Positions 40,461 through 52,346 of a stretch of DNA of 64,000 nucleotides are shown here, in pieces (position 1 is the stretch's first letter; each line of letters begins with the position of its first letter). The notes beneath the pieces are model-generated. The model ran no database searches. It worked only from the letters and a program-made list of their open reading frames with translations, and was not told the DNA's origin. The stretch comes from Craspedostauros australis. Its lineage: Eukaryota > Bacillariophyta > Bacillariophyceae > Mastogloiales > Achnanthaceae. The stretch is from NCBI GenBank assembly GCA_026770025.1, contig JAMXDE010000033.1:310001-374000 (forward strand). The letters are read 5' to 3'. A program made the position numbers and the translations under genes.

Positions 40461-42622
40461 ATGCGAGCCTTCGCATGGATCCTGTGCTGCTTGGCAGGCG
40501 CAGCCACTTGCACACCAACAGATGAGATCTTGGATGCCGTTGCGGTGCTGCAAGCCAATGGGATCTCCACAGAGGCGCTGTGCCATCCCACCTCGCGTGC
40601 ATTCGAGCCTGCGTTGATGCGTTGCGGCAGCAATGCGCAGGCTCCAGCGGACAGCAGCATGCTGCACCGATTCGTGTTTGAGCCGAGACCAGCCAGGCTG
40701 TTGCGTCATCGGCAGTTGGAGGAAGAGTCAGGAGGAGCCACAGCAGGAGGAGAGGAATCGCATGACACTTGGTTCCTCGTTTCCCACGCCTTCGGCGCCT
40801 TCTCTTGCGTTTGCGTGGCGGCGCTGGCGGCCGGTCTCACGATGGGACTGCTGTCACTGGATCCGCTGCTGCTGCTCATCAAGATGAGGGCGTCCACGAG
40901 CAGCAAGGAACGCAAGGATGCGGAGAGCCTGCTGCCCATCGTCAAGCAGCACCATCTGCTGCTCGTCACCTTGCTGCTGCTCAACAGCATGGCCAACGAG
41001 GCGCTTCCGCTCTTCCTGGAGGTCTTGGTCAGTCCCTTGATGGCCGTCGTTCTCTCCGTCACCTTCGTCCTCTTCTTCGGCGAGATCATCCCGTCGGCCA
41101 TCTTCACGGGGCCCAACAAGATCGCGCTGGCTGCCAAGATGGCGCCCATCGTCAAGTTCGTCATGTGCCTGCTCTACCCCATCTCCTACCCGATCGCCAA
41201 GATACTCGACAGATACCTGCACGAAGACGATGACGATGGCCATGGCAGCGGTGCCGATCTCTTCAACCGCGGTGAGCTGTCGGCCCTCGTGCGCATCCAG
41301 TACGAGGAGCGCATGGCCGCCAAGCAGCAGCGCAAGAAGGAGAAGAAGGAGCTTCTCACCACGCAGCATTTGGGTGGTCTGGATCTGACGGCCGTCGGTG
41401 CTGGTGGGGATGCGTCCGTGGCTGCCGCAATCCGCGCATCCAAGCGTGAGGCCACGCGTCAGCAGAGCAACGCCGCCGTGGCCGCAACGGCTGCTGCGAC
41501 AGCGTCCGATGCCAACCTGCAGCTCACAACGCCACAGCAATCCCAAAACGAGCGCACGCAAAGCACCAACACCATCGGAACGGCCACCAACAGCGTCTTT
41601 TCCGCCAAGAAGTTCGCCTCCAGCATCCACGTCGACGAGGTCATCATGGTCGAAGGCGCGTTGGCCATGAAGACCAAGATGGCCATGGACGTCTTCACGC
41701 CCTTGCACCGCGTCTACGCCATCCCTTATCACACGGAACTCAGCGAGCGCCACATGGTCCAAATCTACAGCCGAGGCTTCAGCCGCGTTCCCGTCTTCGA
41801 GATCAATCCCAACAAACCCAAGGATATCCACGCCATCCGCGGCATCCTCATGACGAAGCAGCTCATCGTCGTCAATCCGAACGACTGTCGCCCCGTAGAG
41901 ACGTTGCCCTTGGCCGTGCCCATGTGCGTGTCGCCCAAGATCAATCTCGTCGATCTTCTCAACCTCTTCCAATCCGGCAGCAACGGTCATATGGCGTTGG
42001 TGTGTGCGCGGCCGGAGCGTGCCACGGAAGCATTGATGAACGAGCAGGCCGTGCCCGACGCGGCGGGGCTCATGGGGTGAGTGATTCTTGATGTTGCTTT
42101 ACTTGTACCGTGTTGCATTGTGTTGCAATATGCTGTGGTGATTGAAGCGTTGTTTAGATTTGTTGGAGTTGTTGTTGTTGTTGTTTTCTGGTAGACTGTC
42201 ATCTCTCCATCTCTTTCGGCACTCACATTCAAAATCACTCCTAATTTCCACAACACACCACACCACTTCAATTCTACAATCCGACTCTTTGTCCTCCCAA
42301 CTTCCATCCCAACTCCCATCACAGCCTGATCACCATCGAAGACGTGCTGGAGGCCTTGTTGCAGGAACAGATCTACGATGAGACGGACCGCATGGAACGC
42401 GACGCCGCACGCATCGCACGATGGACGAGCCGCAAATGGAAGGCGTACGTGCGCAAACGCAAGGCAGCACGTGCAGAAGCAGAACCCGAAGTGTCCATGG
42501 AGGATGTAGTGGTGCATGTCCTGCACGATGAAGCGCTGGGGGAGCACACGCCGCTGGTGCCGGGCGAGAAGTTCGAAGATGAGATTGTGGAAGGTCGGAA
42601 GTCGTTCTTTGGATTGTTCTGA
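40461..42622 (+). CDS. CNNM/DUF21-CBS domain membrane protein (ancient conserved domain protein)
   Basis: Exon 1 is 40461-42076 and exon 2 is 42325-42622; intron 42077-42324 (248 bp, GTGAGT...CACAG). The product is 637 residues. A signal peptide (MRAFAWILCCLAGAATC) leads to a lumenal/extracellular N-terminus, then the DUF21 block of several helices with AGLTMGLLSLDPLLL and FGEIIPSAIFT, then a CBS-pair region whose last strand, GLITIEDVLEALLQEQIYDETD, is completed across the intron and matches the family signature 'G(I/L)VTLEDVIEEI...EIYDETD'. Family members affect Mg2+ transport or homeostasis at the plasma or Golgi membrane. An Ala/Gln-rich insertion of about 130 residues separates the DUF21 and CBS parts. 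The substrate cannot be read from sequence. Confidence 0.92.
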
Positions 42623-42819
42623 TCCTGAGGGCGCAAGCATACTCGCGTATCGTGCTGGTATGGTAGAATGAATAAGAGTTAAGATAATATTGTCCAGTTA
42701 CAAATACTCGCATGGTACGTGTTCTTGCCGAGGTTGCTCTAATATGTGAGTAAGATGTGGTCATATATGAAACACGAAGAGAGGCAGAGAGAGAGACCAC
42801 CTTGCTCTACTCAACTTGT

Positions 42820-43809
42820 TTACCCCGAGCCCTCTCCTGATGATACCAATCGCACGCAGAATCGTTTGAGCATCTCTCGACCAAAGGGAATGTACGATAG
42901 ACAGTACCTTCGTGTGGCACGTACGAACAAGCAGAAAAGAGATGGAGTCACATGAGTATTGGTGGATGAAATGGATGGAGAGGATGAAATAGGTGAGAAA
43001 GAAAAGCCATCACGGGTAGGAAGGAACGGCACGCCTTCAATCATCGCGCACACGCACGCATGCATATATGCATGCCATCCATATCTCTCTCTCCCCTTTG
43101 CACTCCCAATCAGCAGAACAAGCAACGCCAACGCCAACGTCCAGATGACTCCACAGGACCATCTCACTTCAACTTCACCCTCTCAGTACCATATCAGCAC
43201 TCTATCAGTGCAGTCTATCAGTGCACTCTATCAGTAACCTATCCGTACTCACCATGTGATTGCGATGTACTGGATGATGATAAGAAGGAAGAGCAGAAAG
43301 CCTCTCATCACGAACTTGGGCAGGAACAGCAAAATGATGGTGATCCACATCGACGACAGGTACATGATGGAAGCACCGCGCCTGGATTGATGCCACATGC
43401 GCCTGACCTGCGACGTGGGTCCCGTGAGAAAGCACGTGCCGCACAAGGCCAGGATGTTGCCGATGGTGACGTGCACGACGATGGGGACGGGATCGCCCGT
43501 GATGAGGGACCGGAATCGGAGGAAGGAACCGAAACTGAGGATGTAGCCGCAGACCATGCAGGTGGCGCAACCCAGCATGCGTTCGCGCAGGCTGAGCTGG
43601 GGCATCATGGCGGCGAAGGCTTCGAGGCATCTGAGGATGGGGTTGTTGGAGTCGTCGGCGGCGCTGTTGTTGCCGTTCGATGGAAGGCGGTCCTGATGGC
43701 TCTCCTCGTCTTCGTAGATTCCGTAGTCCATGCCATCGTCAGTGTCCTGACTTGCGGATGGCATGAGCCGTCGGTAGTCGACGCTGAAGTTGTTGCCGAA
43801 CACGTTCAT
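42820..43809 (-). CDS. SFT2: SFT2-like vesicle transport membrane protein
   Basis: Exon 1 is 43809-43253 and exon 2 is 42907-42820; intron 42908-43252 (345 bp, GTGAGT...GAAG). The join rebuilds Trp in QYIAITWYCLSYIPFGR, which matches the SFT2 signature 'IQ..A..WY.LSYIPF.R'. The product is 214 residues: a hydrophilic N-terminus of about 65, then four hydrophobic helices with LSLRERMLGCATCMVCGYI, GNILALCGTCFLTGPTSQVR and YLSSMWITIILLF. In yeast, SFT2 acts with Got1 in fusion of endosome-derived vesicles with the late Golgi. The gene is tail-to-tail with the CNNM gene, 197 bp apart. Confidence 0.9.
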
Positions 43810-45057
43810 TGTTGATGCTGTGTATTATATTATACTAATGTGCAATTATACAATAATAATGGAATAGTACAGTAATAGTACAGTAGTAGTTGTTGTAATA
43901 GTCAGTGTGATAGTTGTTGTGATAGTCAGTGTTCGATGTTCGCCGCGCGCTCTTCGATTCTTGTGCTCTCTCTCTTGTTGCTATTCTCCTTTCTTCTTGC
44001 TGGTGTTGGTGTCGTGGATGCGGTTCTTTGGCGCGGCGGCAATGCGGGTACTTGTGCACACGAATGAAGGCGATTGCGATCGCTGTGTCGAGAAAGGCGA
44101 AGAACTTGTTGCGCCATTTTCGGTCCTGTCACAGAGTTTCTTGTGACGTCATGTCGAATCAAGTCAGAACTAACAAAGTAGTCAATGGGACTTTATCTGC
44201 TCCTCGCCGACGTTCGTGAACGCTTCGCTCACCTCTTCACTCTGCTCTCCGAACGCACAACGCGAACAGGCGACCCTCCGCGAGGATGCCAACAACAGGA
44301 AGAAGAACAACAACGCAGAGAACGAGAACAACGATTACAACGACAACAACGACAACAACACAGATCAGTGACAACGACTGTGAAGTCCTCGCCCTTCACA
44401 ACGGACATTCCTTGGCATGCATCGAGGCAGCCCCTAGCTCGCACTCCATTCAAACCCCCCATCGAATAGAGTATAGCATTCTCAATAGATCATACGCGTC
44501 CCCATACCAACGTTATGCACATCAATGCCCGGAGCGACGAATGCTCCATCCAGCTCCTCACCACTCAACGGATAATGGCATCGCCTCTCGTTTCGTTTCA
44601 AGATTGAGCAGAGCAACGTTCATCACCTGCCTCCCATCCTCACGAACACTCTCTCTCTCTCCATTCGTTCACCCACACAGAGACAGCGGCAGAAAGAGAG
44701 AGAGAGGGTCGAGTACGCGTCCTTGCAAAGCAGAAGACGAGCTACCAATAGAACAGAGGGGAGACGGCGAAAGTGCACATCGGTGGCTGGCCGTGGTTAT
44801 ATTCAAGAGAGCACTGGTGCAGAGAAGCGACCACATATTGGTTGGCACTTGCGCAGTGCACTCGTGACGCTCCGCAATTGATGTGTGAGGACTCCTGTTG
44901 CCATTATATCTGTAACCTGACCCCACGTACTATTGGAAGTACAGTAGAGTACGCAATTCGCCATTGGCCTCGCTTCCTTCGCCTCTCCAACCACACCGAC
45001 ACGGGTGCACCCAACAGAGCAACATAGAATAGCACTTTCAGCAACAGCAAGCTTACC
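43810..45057. other. Intergenic region between SFT2 and GARP-like gene
   Basis: Divergent promoters. An AT-rich stretch with repeated TAATAGTACAGTA (43855-43895), an AACAACGAC triplet-rich tract (about 44305-44365) and a GA-rich run (44695-44709). No gene supported. Confidence 0.5.
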
Positions 45058-46602
45058 ATGCCAAAGCGAAAGCAGCCACCTCGCCGGCTGCCAACGTCAC
45101 CACAGAAGCCACCAAACACTTCCAAACGGCCCAAACCGAAGACCACAGCCACCAACAACCTCCATGCCAAAAAGCGATTCCTGTGGTCCAACGACCTCAC
45201 CCGTGATTTCACGTCTGCCATATTCCGGGTGGGCTTGCATCGCACCAACTCACAGCAGCTGCATGCGAGATTGCGCTGTTTCTTTCCGCATCTCACTTTG
45301 CAACAAACCGAGGAGGTTCTGGGACGGTATGCGAATGCCATTCCATCACCGCCAATCCAAGCTCAAGCTGCTGGATTGCTGTTGCCTGGAGGCGGCTTGC
45401 ATGCTGGTACAAGCACTGTCGATCCACCGCAGCTTCCCGACCTCATGCAAGGCAAGTGTCATGCTGACACTGCAGTTCAACGCTCAGCACGTACGTCATT
45501 CAACAACAGAAGTGGCGGCGACGACGATAACAACGACGAACCATCCGGCAACGCTGCATCGGCTTCGATAAAAAAGACTTCGGCACTGCCAACCCCAAAA
45601 CAAGAGCAGGCGAACAATTCAAAGCCACCGCCAACAGCACAGCGAGCAAATCCAAAGGCACCACCAAACCTGTCGTCAGTGGCTTCATCCTCGTCATCAT
45701 CCTCCATGCAGAGCGTTTGCCAGTACCTGCCCGAATCGCAACTGGACGCCATGATGAGGACCCTGCAGGAAGCCACGTGCTGCACTCACGCCTACCTCGA
45801 CAATAATGCCACCGAATCCAAGAACCCGGCGACCAAGCAAGCATCCACAACTCATCCACCTCAAGATGAAGCAAATGACAACAACGACGACACGAACAAC
45901 AAAACTGATGATGCGCGCACTTCCACGGCGAACGCGTCTGCACCAAACGAAGGGTCTTCCTCACAGCCGCAACAAGCCCCCGCCGCCAAACGCGCGGCAG
46001 CGATACCGCAGCATGAGACAACTGTGCACGCAGAAACGCTGCGAAATAATGTGCCTATTGCAACAACGACCAACACGACAGCAGTAACAAGAACAACAAC
46101 ACCAGCGATCAAAGCATCAGCATTGAAGGAATCGTCGATGTTCTCCAACGGGCAACGGACCTTCATGCTGCCGCACTGTTCTTCTCAGCAGATTGATTCC
46201 AACAATGGCATCGCGATGGGACATCTCATCGGTCTCTACTTCTCTCTCTACGAAGAACTGTGTAAGAAGCGACAAAAGCAACACCGGCAGCGGCAACACG
46301 AACGGCAACGGCAACAGCGATCCAGCCCCGAGCCCACCGAAGATGATGCCCGCACAGCCACAACGGTCCCCATCTGCGATTCACCAATCGGACAACAACC
46401 AGATCCGCCCATCACTCCAAACAGCATCATCACCATCACACCCACGATCGTGGAATCGCACTCCAAAGGACGACGCAACCTCGAGGCTTCCGGCAAACTG
46501 AATCACGCCATGGAATGTCAGCAGGCCTTCCGCCATCGTCTCCATGCTCTCAAACAGCACGAGCTCAGCAAGTACGCGCGGCACCATTCCACGCAGGAAT
46601 AG
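45058..46602 (+). CDS. GARP/Myb-like transcription factor (putative)
   Basis: Single-exon frame of 514 residues beginning with a basic MPKRKQPPRR stretch. Residues about 39-92 (KKRFLWSNDLTRDFTSAIFR ... LTLQQTEEVLGRYAN) fit the GARP/SHAQKYF-type Myb-like helix-turn-helix: the initial R-x-x-W, the L-x-x-x-F-x-x-A/I helix and a final recognition helix ending near Y. The rest is low-complexity Gln, Asn, Thr and Pro, with one conserved-looking helix near the end (GIAMGHLIGLYFSLYEELCK). Proteins of this layout are common among stramenopile transcription factors. The DNA-binding call rests on a divergent match, so it is probable rather than certain. Confidence 0.6.
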   Translation: MPKRKQPPRRLPTSPQKPPNTSKRPKPKTTATNNLHAKKRFLWSNDLTRDFTSAIFRVGLHRTNSQQLHARLRCFFPHLTLQQTEEVLGRYANAIPSPPIQAQAAGLLLPGGGLHAGTSTVDPPQLPDLMQGKCHADTAVQRSARTSFNNRSGGDDDNNDEPSGNAASASIKKTSALPTPKQEQANNSKPPPTAQRANPKAPPNLSSVASSSSSSSMQSVCQYLPESQLDAMMRTLQEATCCTHAYLDNNATESKNPATKQASTTHPPQDEANDNNDDTNNKTDDARTSTANASAPNEGSSSQPQQAPAAKRAAAIPQHETTVHAETLRNNVPIATTTNTTAVTRTTTPAIKASALKESSMFSNGQRTFMLPHCSSQQIDSNNGIAMGHLIGLYFSLYEELCKKRQKQHRQRQHERQRQQRSSPEPTEDDARTATTVPICDSPIGQQPDPPITPNSIITITPTIVESHSKGRRNLEASGKLNHAMECQQAFRHRLHALKQHELSKYARHHSTQE

Positions 46603-47221
46603 AGTCGAGCAGGCGAGGCCAATTGTGTTCGAATGACAGATTGTGAAACGATGCCCCTGTATCATGGAGTGAATACGACGGGATCGTGGAAGTGGTGAGC
46701 GGATAAGCCGCGGAGCAACGCGCGATGGAAATGGATAGAGCATGTGGAGTACGATCTACGAGTGGAGGACTCTGCGACCACTCCACTGGTCTGGACCCCA
46801 CGATCGTGGAGCCTCACTGCACGAGCTAGCTCGCATGGTAGCGTGATGACACTCATCGCAATATTCCTCATGACTACAAGTGTCATGGGCGTTAAATTGC
46901 CAGTATTATGACGTTCGATTCGCCAACCAAATGGCGCCGAATGACAGCTGTCACTTCGCCATCTGCCGAGGAAGAAAGTGCATGTCTTTTGCATCTTCGG
47001 TTGCGTTCTGTTCTTGCAAACAGCACCAAAGAGAGGCGGAATGGATTGATTGGTTGGCTGGTGGTGGCTGCAACGGCGGCTGTGCCCAATGCTCGCGAAG
47101 GAGTTCGTCGGTTGTACCATGACCCACACACGCCACCCATCCCACCGCTCCTTCTCTCTTCGCCCTTTTGCTTCGTTTGTTGTTCTCTTCTTGTTCGGCG
47201 CAGGAGGATGCAACTGCAGAA
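46603..47221. other. Intergenic region upstream of FNR
   Basis: Holds the FNR promoter and 5' UTR. A non-ATG frame extends upstream from the FNR start to 47168 but has no initiation codon. No other gene seen. Confidence 0.5.
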
Positions 47222-48649
47222 ATGAATCGCATTTGCATCACAAAATCCAGAATCACATCCGCAGCCTCCGCTGATCGATTCATCACTGCCATCAACATCT
47301 GTATCTGTATCAACATCTGTATCGCCATGCTGCTTTCATCTCTACTGCCATGCATTGGCATGATCCTCCTCTCGCAAAGCACCAGCGTGGATGCTGCCTT
47401 TGCGGTGAAGCAGAGCCATCAGCCTCCGCACATGTCCCTGCGATCCAGCACCAACGCCAACCAGGACACCAAGAGCGATGCGGACCAGATCATGGGAGCC
47501 GGCGGCGGATTGCCCGTCATGCCATCCGGCGACCGCCGCCTCTTTGACCCCGACACGGACGGGCTGCGCGCCGATCATTCGCTGAACGAGCGCCTGGCGC
47601 AGGGCAGCCACTACATCTTCCACGAGGAGGCCGCCGCTTCCGATCCGACCTCCACGGGAGCCGATGCGCCGCACTGGATGGAAGCCCAGCACTTCCTGGA
47701 GCATCTGGATGCCGACGGCGCCGTGCCGCTGAACTTCGCCAAGCCCACCTCGCCGGCCACGGCCACGGTGCTGGGCAGGACGCCGCTGATCACGAAGGAC
47801 TCGCCCGGCGATATCCAGCACGTCATCATGGAGCTGCCGGAAGGCATGCATTACGTCGAGGGACAGTCGCTCAGCGTCATCCCGCCGGGATTCGAGACCA
47901 ACAAGAACGGCAAGCAGCGCGCCCACAAGCCAAGACTCTACAGCATCGCGTCGACAAGGTACGGCGACGTCCTCGACGGCCGCACCGTCAGTCTGTGCGT
48001 GCGACGCGCCGAGTACGTGGATCCCGCCACGGGTCAGGTCGATCCGGCCAAGAAGGGCGTCTGCAGCAACTTCCTGTGCGACGTTGAGCCAGGCACGAAG
48101 GTCCAGGTCGCCGGTCCCATCGGCAAGACGATGCTGCTGCCGCCCATCACCGACGCCGCCACTTACACGCCGCAGGCGACCACCGAAATTATCATGGTGG
48201 CAACGGGAACCGGCATCGCGCCATTCCGCGGCTTCCTGCACCGTCTCTTCGTGGAGAACACCGTGGCACGTCACATGCACCAGGCCAAGGTCTGGCTGGT
48301 CCTGGGCGTTCCCACCACCGGCAGCCTCCTCTACCATTCCGAACTCATGGCGATGCAGCAGAATCCAAAGAACGGACACTTGCTCGAGCTAGACTTCGCC
48401 ATCTCGCGCGAGCAAACAAATCAGCAAGATGGTGGCAAGCGTTACGTCCAGCACGTCCTCACCGAGCAGGCTGACAAGCTGCTGGAGCGATTGGACAACG
48501 GCGCCCATATTTACTTCTGCGGACTCAAGGGGATGATGCCAGGCATCACCGACGCCTTGGAGCAGCTGTGCATCCGCAAGGGATTGGACTGGAAGTCCAA
48601 GTTCGCCCAGTACAAGAGCAACGGGCAGTGGCATGTGGAGGTGTACTAA
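47222..48649 (+). CDS. petH: Plastid ferredoxin-NADP(+) reductase
   Basis: The ATG at 47222 gives 475 residues. FNR transfers electrons from ferredoxin to NADP+ at the end of photosynthetic electron transport in the plastid stroma. The N-terminus has a long hydrophobic signal (NICICINICIAMLLSSLLPC...) ending in SVDAAFAVKQ, an ASAFAP-like cleavage site of secondary plastids. FAD- and NADP-binding motifs are intact: RLYSIASTRYGD, VCSNFLCD, ATGTGIAPFRGFLHRLF, HIYFCGLKGMMPGI, and the C-terminal EVY with the stacking Tyr at the very end. A stretch of about 100 residues between the transit peptide and the FAD domain is unlike plant FNR. Single exon. It converges with the MOSC gene, with 251 bp between stops. 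Confidence 0.95.
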   Translation: MNRICITKSRITSAASADRFITAINICICINICIAMLLSSLLPCIGMILLSQSTSVDAAFAVKQSHQPPHMSLRSSTNANQDTKSDADQIMGAGGGLPVMPSGDRRLFDPDTDGLRADHSLNERLAQGSHYIFHEEAAASDPTSTGADAPHWMEAQHFLEHLDADGAVPLNFAKPTSPATATVLGRTPLITKDSPGDIQHVIMELPEGMHYVEGQSLSVIPPGFETNKNGKQRAHKPRLYSIASTRYGDVLDGRTVSLCVRRAEYVDPATGQVDPAKKGVCSNFLCDVEPGTKVQVAGPIGKTMLLPPITDAATYTPQATTEIIMVATGTGIAPFRGFLHRLFVENTVARHMHQAKVWLVLGVPTTGSLLYHSELMAMQQNPKNGHLLELDFAISREQTNQQDGGKRYVQHVLTEQADKLLERLDNGAHIYFCGLKGMMPGITDALEQLCIRKGLDWKSKFAQYKSNGQWHVEVY

Positions 48650-48900
48650 GTACAAGCACAGGTGTGAGTGCGAGTAGAGCAGGCGAATGAACCTTGAGTT
48701 GGGCACTGTGCCATGCTTCATCAACGTAAGCTCGAGTGCTTGTACGAGTACGTTTCTACTTCAGTCTACTCTAGTTCAATGAATGAATAAGCGCAGGAGC
48801 GAATGAATAGTTACTCAGCGTAAATGCATCCTCATTATCACGCTCGTCATTACGTGCTCTCTGCGATTTCATGTTGCCGTCATGCTCCAAAAAAAAGTGA

Positions 48901-50763
<1,863 letters not shown>

Positions 50764-52014
50764 CTATTTGGTCTCCAATGATCGAATCTTCTCCAACAGA
50801 GAGGACCGGTCCATGTCCTCTTCCAACATCACATCATCTCTTTTCTCCAACCATTCATACAGCTCATCGATCCGAAATCGATCAAATTTGTCTCCAGTTG
50901 TTTTCGTCAAGTCCTCACAACTTGCACACAGATGAATCTCCCTCATCAGCTCAACTGACTCGATCAGTTGACCGGCCTCACGTTGACGCCACACCTCTGT
51001 CATATTCTTCCCCACCACCTTGATGCACTCTTCCTTCAGCACACAGCAGCTGTGTGCATCTGCAAATAACAGAAGGTCGACGCATGAAGTCAGGTGGAGA
51101 TACTTCGCTGTCAACTTCGTCTCCAGCAAGATCTTGAGCTTCCAACAACCGAAGTGGTTGGCGACGATCAGCAGATCTTGCAATTGACGTTGGGTCGTGT
51201 CATCTGCAAGGAAGGATGTATCATCAGCGTAGATGAAACGAAGCATGAATCGGAAATGGTCGGGGTCGATCGTTGGAAACGAGATTGACTTTCCGTCTCC
51301 ATCTTCCTCCTCGACAGTTGTAGCTTCGTCAAGGATTGATTTCATGGCTGGTGCTCCTGCTAACACGAATGAGGTGTTGGCCTTGATGTGTTGTTGCTGA
51401 TCGCCGGAGCCAACAATGAAGGTGATGTCGGCGAGAGTTCCTGTACGAAGGATCTTGAGCCGTTCTTTGTTGAAACTTAGGGATGGAGTCCAGCGCTTGC
51501 CGATGTGTTGAAGGTGATCGAACTTGATGTGAATAGACAGAATGTCATCATCGAGTCCATAGTCGAGCACATGGTTCATGGTCGTAACTTTGTCCCATCC
51601 CCATGCGCTACTTTTGCCCAAACGATATGTTCTTTCACTTGTCGTGTTGGTGGTACCCAACTTGGGAATCGAGGCTGTGTAATTGGCAGAGTACTCTTCA
51701 CCCAACAACCATGACGCTTCGTCGAGACAAAGATGAATCCCAACATAATATCCTTGAGGTGAGTCGGAGTCTTCCTCTGGCTGTGCATCATCTTTTGAGA
51801 ATTTCAGCTTCAACTTCCATCGAGCACCGCCACACTCAAAGACAGGAGAGAATTTGTCCGTGTCTCTCTTGTATTTGATCTCAGAGAACTGATGGAACTT
51901 CACGACAATCAAGTGTTTCTCATGGTCATCATCGTTGTCGTCATTCTCTTTCTTTGTTCGCTTGTCGACGTGTACGACCTTCATGGTCTCGTTCTTGTTG
52001 AGTGGTTGAGACAT
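50764..52014 (-). CDS. MATH-BTB protein 1
   Basis: The ATG at 52014 (MSQPLNKNETMK) gives 416 residues; the same start is used by copy 2. An acidic run (ENDDNDDDHEKH) near residue 30 precedes a MATH/TRAF-like domain (IVVKFHQFSEIKY, FECGGARWKLKLKF, YYVGIHLCLDE). A BTB domain follows (LADITFIVG, HIKANTSFVLAGAPAMKSI, FRFMLRFIYADD) and then a BACK-like helical region. MATH-BTB proteins act as adaptors for Cullin-3 ubiquitin ligases: MATH binds substrate, BTB binds Cul3. Its 5' flank is cut 130 bp upstream of the start by the DNA transposon at 52147, which may have separated it from its promoter. Confidence 0.9.
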   Translation of the reverse strand: MSQPLNKNETMKVVHVDKRTKKENDDNDDDHEKHLIVVKFHQFSEIKYKRDTDKFSPVFECGGARWKLKLKFSKDDAQPEEDSDSPQGYYVGIHLCLDEASWLLGEEYSANYTASIPKLGTTNTTSERTYRLGKSSAWGWDKVTTMNHVLDYGLDDDILSIHIKFDHLQHIGKRWTPSLSFNKERLKILRTGTLADITFIVGSGDQQQHIKANTSFVLAGAPAMKSILDEATTVEEEDGDGKSISFPTIDPDHFRFMLRFIYADDTSFLADDTTQRQLQDLLIVANHFGCWKLKILLETKLTAKYLHLTSCVDLLLFADAHSCCVLKEECIKVVGKNMTEVWRQREAGQLIESVELMREIHLCASCEDLTKTTGDKFDRFRIDELYEWLEKRDDVMLEEDMDRSSLLEKIRSLETK

Positions 52015-52146
52015 CGTCGAAGATGATGTGTTTCTGAAACGAGAATTAGAGAAAGTGAGGTATGGAGGAAGAGACGGATGGTTGGAAGGGGGACAGATGA
52101 AGGGTACATGAGCGGTTTGTGAGCAAATTGTGGAATCTGATACCAT

Positions 52147-52178
52147 GGGAACCGCGGTAAAGACCATATATTGGTCGG
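52147..52178 (+). repeat. Terminal inverted repeat, left (32 bp)
   Basis: Begins GGGAACCGCGGTAAAGACC; identical to the reverse complement of 58464-58495. Similarity stops abruptly beyond 52178. Confidence 0.95.
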
Positions 52179-52346
52179 TTTGCCGATGGGACTCCGATAG
52201 TAGTCCAAGTAATCCGTTGCAACAAATTAGACTATCTAGAAGGTACTACCGTAGACAACAAATCGTCCTAGTGTGATCATGGTGATTAGAGTTATTCGTT
52301 AATAGTGTTATTCTTGTTCGTGTGTTGAGGGGTGGTCGGGATAGTC

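Noticed and set aside
42624-42819. CNNM and SFT2 genes as an operon-like pair
   Set aside because: They are convergent on opposite strands with separate introns; close spacing only reflects a compact genome.
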